Assembly (NCBI GenBank): GCA_027382625.1
Contig: JAJKFJ010004401.1
Location: 1 to 21,154 of the forward strand
DNA from: Tetmemena sp. SeJ-2015
Lineage: Eukaryota; Ciliophora; Spirotrichea; Sporadotrichida; Oxytrichidae
Direction of reading: 5' to 3'
Length of the DNA stretch: 21,154 nt
The translations under genes were made by a program, and so were the position numbers. The notes beneath the pieces were generated by a model, which made no database searches, was not told the DNA's origin, and saw only the letters and a program-made list of their open reading frames with translations. Below, piece after piece: positions 19,226-21,154 of this stretch; within the stretch, counting starts at the first letter, position 1, and each line of letters opens with the position of its first letter.

Positions 19226-20540
19226 TTGAAGAAGTGTTAGTTTACATTTAGTCACGTTTGTTCACAGCAATTATACTCTGTCGAAATGCAAATATCTTTA
19301 ACACATAAAGAAAATAATTAAATTAGGGGAGGCTGACTTTAGTGGACTGTTAACTTTCCGAGTAAAAGGCTTATGCTCAAATTTTAAGTTAAAAATAACT
19401 CTTCGGAGGCATAGCCTTAAAATTTCAAATCCTGATAAACTAAAATGGTGATTATTTCACAAAAGAAGCTTCCCAAATTAAGTAGCTAGCATATTTAGTT
19501 TAGCCTATTTTTATTTATAGTTGGTAATTTAGGGCGCAAAGGAATAAAATTATTACATCTTATAAAAAATAACATTGAATTTATATAGGAATGTAACTTC
19601 TGATTATGGATTCACAGGCCATTTCTCATCTCGAAGAAAATAAAAAATTTGCCCACATTTTTCAAATGTGAGGGAGCCTTTTAGTAAATTATAAATGTAA
19701 AAAAATTATTAGAAATATTTTTCAGGATTAAAGAAGACTCTAATTGGGTTGCTTAGGTCTCGTATTTTAGATTTTATAGCATGAGATTGAAGTTAATTAC
19801 GAAATTATAATACCCTTTCTATATTATTTTTTTGCCGAGATTCCCAAAAACTTTTTAAAAATAAAGCATGTAGTTGTTCACCTTTGCTAGCACTCTCGAA
19901 TTGCATATCTATCTTTCGCAATATTGATAATCATTTCTAAAATTACTCTAGTCAACAACAATCGTATCCTATTAGGAAGAATAATTAAATTTTCCAATAA
20001 TTATTTATTTAACATAGACTTCTAGGAAAAGCACCCTCTAAATTAACTCCTTTTTTTAAAATAATCTGATGGTGTGAAATTAAATAATTAAAACTCTCAA
20101 ATTATTAAGAGTGGGGTCTCACAACTAATCTAAAATAAAATAATCCCTTTATTAAAAGCCTAAATCTATAAAGATAGGCTAGTATGACACATACACACAC
20201 ACCCTTTCAATGTAAACTATTATATCCACACTAATTTAAATTAAGTTATTTTTTCTTCTCCTCCTTATAAATTCAACACAACATTCAAAACCCCCATAAT
20301 ATGATAAGAAAGTTAAAATAAGTTGTGTATAATTAATTTCTTTATTATACCTCAGAATTTAATGCTTAGTAGAAGGTTGCCATAACTAAGATAAATCAAG
20401 ATGAACACTGAAAGAGATATATATATATATTAATAATTCGGTATATAAATTAAGCTATTTAAATTTAATGAGACATATAGGCGGGAGGAATGTACTAGTT
20501 CTAAAAATTATTTTTGTCCAATTTATTTTTTATGAAGATA
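19226..20540. other. AT-rich region after G2, no gene seen
   Basis: No coding frame on either strand. About 20040-20290 matches 14690-14940 of copy 1. The intervening 0.75 kb (about 19240-20030) has no counterpart there, so it is an insertion in copy 2 or a deletion in copy 1. A short inverted repeat lies near 19365-19420. Confidence 0.5.
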
Positions 20541-20929
20541 TCATACATTTGTATCTTTTGAATTTGTTTAAAAGTAGTAGAGTTGCTCCTTCAAGTTGAA
20601 GTAATCGTAGGTTGAGTAAATGCACCACTTGCTTTAAGAATGAGGATTATCTTGCCAAAATTGTTCAGTAATCAAATTGTTCCATTTTAAGTCGAACTTT
20701 CCAGCGCAGATAAGTCTTTGTTGAACAAGTGAGATACCTACATTGTCCTGAATCTTGACTTTCACGTTCTCAATGGTGTCGGAGTGCTACTTAAGTTCAA
20801 TATAGTCTTTGCTAATGTTATTGAACTTGACAATAGAGCTGTTAAGAGCCACATTTAAAATAAATAATGTCTTAAATTTAAAACGTAATATAAAGTGATA
20901 CCCAAGAGAAGAGCCTTCTTAGCATGCAT
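20541..20929 (-). CDS. Divergent ubiquitin-like protein, one IES
   Basis: Minus strand, ATG 20927-20929 to TGA 20541-20543. Removing the 65 bp IES leaves 108 codons. After the short leader MHAKKALNS the protein follows ubiquitin position by position: SIVKFNNISKDYIELKQHSD, then TIENVKVKIQDN, then QQRLICAGK. The Lys27, Lys29 and Lys48 regions are recognisable. Between AGK and the last strand there are about 16 extra residues, then DYFNLKEQLYYF in place of the DYNIQKESTLHLV region. The tail QTNSKDTNV lacks the C-terminal Gly-Gly, so it probably cannot be conjugated unless a further IES hides the true end. It could be a ubiquitin-fold domain protein or a decaying ubiquitin copy. Confidence 0.75.
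20851..20915. other. IES in ubiquitin-like gene (65 bp), pointer GGCTCTT (minus strand)
   Basis: AAGAGCC on the plus strand at 20844-20850 and 20909-20915. Removal joins MHAKKAL to NSSIVKFNN in phase. The insert is strongly AT-rich and lies 14 bases after the start of the ATG. Confidence 0.85.
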
Positions 20930-21154
20930 TTTATGGAAAAACAATTCTCAATTTTCTTTTAAATTCCTCAGAATAATACTTATAATCATGCGAGTCAAAC
21001 GCGAAATTACTCAAAAATAACTACATTATCCATCCTATCTCAGTTTCATTTTGACTCTAAGGTATGGATGTAGTCACCCTTATCAGTAGTAATAGCCAGT
21101 TCTCAACATCAACTCCATCGCAAAAATGTTGAGAGTGCCAGCGCGCACTATACT
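20930..21154. other. Right edge, unassigned
   Basis: 21046-21154 is open on both strands for short stretches (minus-strand TDKGDYIHTLESK ending at TGA 21046-21048; plus-strand MDVVTLISSNSQF from 21065). An imperfect inverted repeat of CTCAACAT lies at 21102-21135. It is too short to decide between the end of one gene and the start of another. Confidence 0.35.

Larger units (their letters stand above)
9850..20290. repeat. Diverged tandem duplication of about 5 kb (copy 1 about 9.85-14.94 kb, copy 2 about 15.2-20.29 kb)
   Basis: Collinear matches: 9.85-9.95 with 15.22-15.33, 10.25-10.56 with 15.44-15.78, 12.60-14.05 with 16.14-17.49, 14.11-14.63 with 18.71-19.22, and 14.69-14.94 with 20.04-20.29. 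Offsets change where copy 1 alone has gene F plus element 1, where copy 2 alone has element 2, and again after G2. Confidence 0.75.

Noticed and set aside
21065..21154. Plus-strand MDVVTLISSN frame or minus-strand GDYIHTLESK frame as a gene
   Set aside because: Both are short, cut by the window edge, and neither has a supporting pointer or homology.
1..21154. CRISPR arrays, tRNA or rRNA genes, telomeric C4A4-type repeats, bacterial operon signals
   Set aside because: None were seen; spacing, introns and codon use are those of a ciliate.

Overview
The window reads as germline (micronuclear) DNA of a hypotrich-type spirotrich ciliate related to Oxytricha, Stylonychia or Tetmemena. Two things show this. 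First, long coding stretches are full of in-frame TAA and TAG, which sit at glutamine positions and swap with CAA/CAG between paralogs, while only TGA ends genes. Second, nearly every gene is cut by short, mostly AT-rich inserts bounded by exact 3-7 bp direct repeats (pointers). Removing one repeat plus the insert restores one frame from ATG to TGA in seven genes, as expected for internal eliminated sequences (IESs) between macronucleus-destined segments (MDSs). The pointers are not the TA of Paramecium or Euplotes. Conventional GT-AG introns of 36-84 bp are also present. All MDSs seen are in linear order, so nothing is clearly scrambled.

Left half (1-10.2 kb), a compact gene cluster: the 3' end of an amino-acid transporter (+); A, a Gln/Asn-rich coiled-coil protein of about 1,100 residues (+, 934-4564, six IESs); B, a 170-residue protein with a possible N-myristoylation site (+, 4622-5606, five IESs); C, a PPP1R36-like protein (-, 5783-7084, four introns, one IES); D, a Gln/Ser-rich coiled-coil protein (+, 7294-9478, four IESs, two introns); E, a small secreted cysteine-rich protein (-, 9591-10171).

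Right half (9.85-20.3 kb), a diverged tandem duplication of about 5 kb: each copy holds a + strand gene (G1 12601-14631; G2 16140-19225) whose C-terminus is a homeodomain-like DNA-binding domain. The domain is cut by three IESs at the same codons in both copies. Copy 1 also contains a partial cysteine-rich gene (F) and a 655 bp foldback element ending 20 bp before the G1 start. Copy 2 lacks these, but has a 1.15 kb element with about 280 bp inverted arms inside G2, plus about 0.75 kb of extra sequence after G2. The E-like gene of copy 2 survives only as a remnant.

Right end: a divergent ubiquitin-like gene (-, 20541-20929) with one IES, then sequence too short to assign. I find no rRNA, tRNA, CRISPR array or telomeric repeat. 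Protein lengths assume the IES choices given; two of those have an alternative that is stated.
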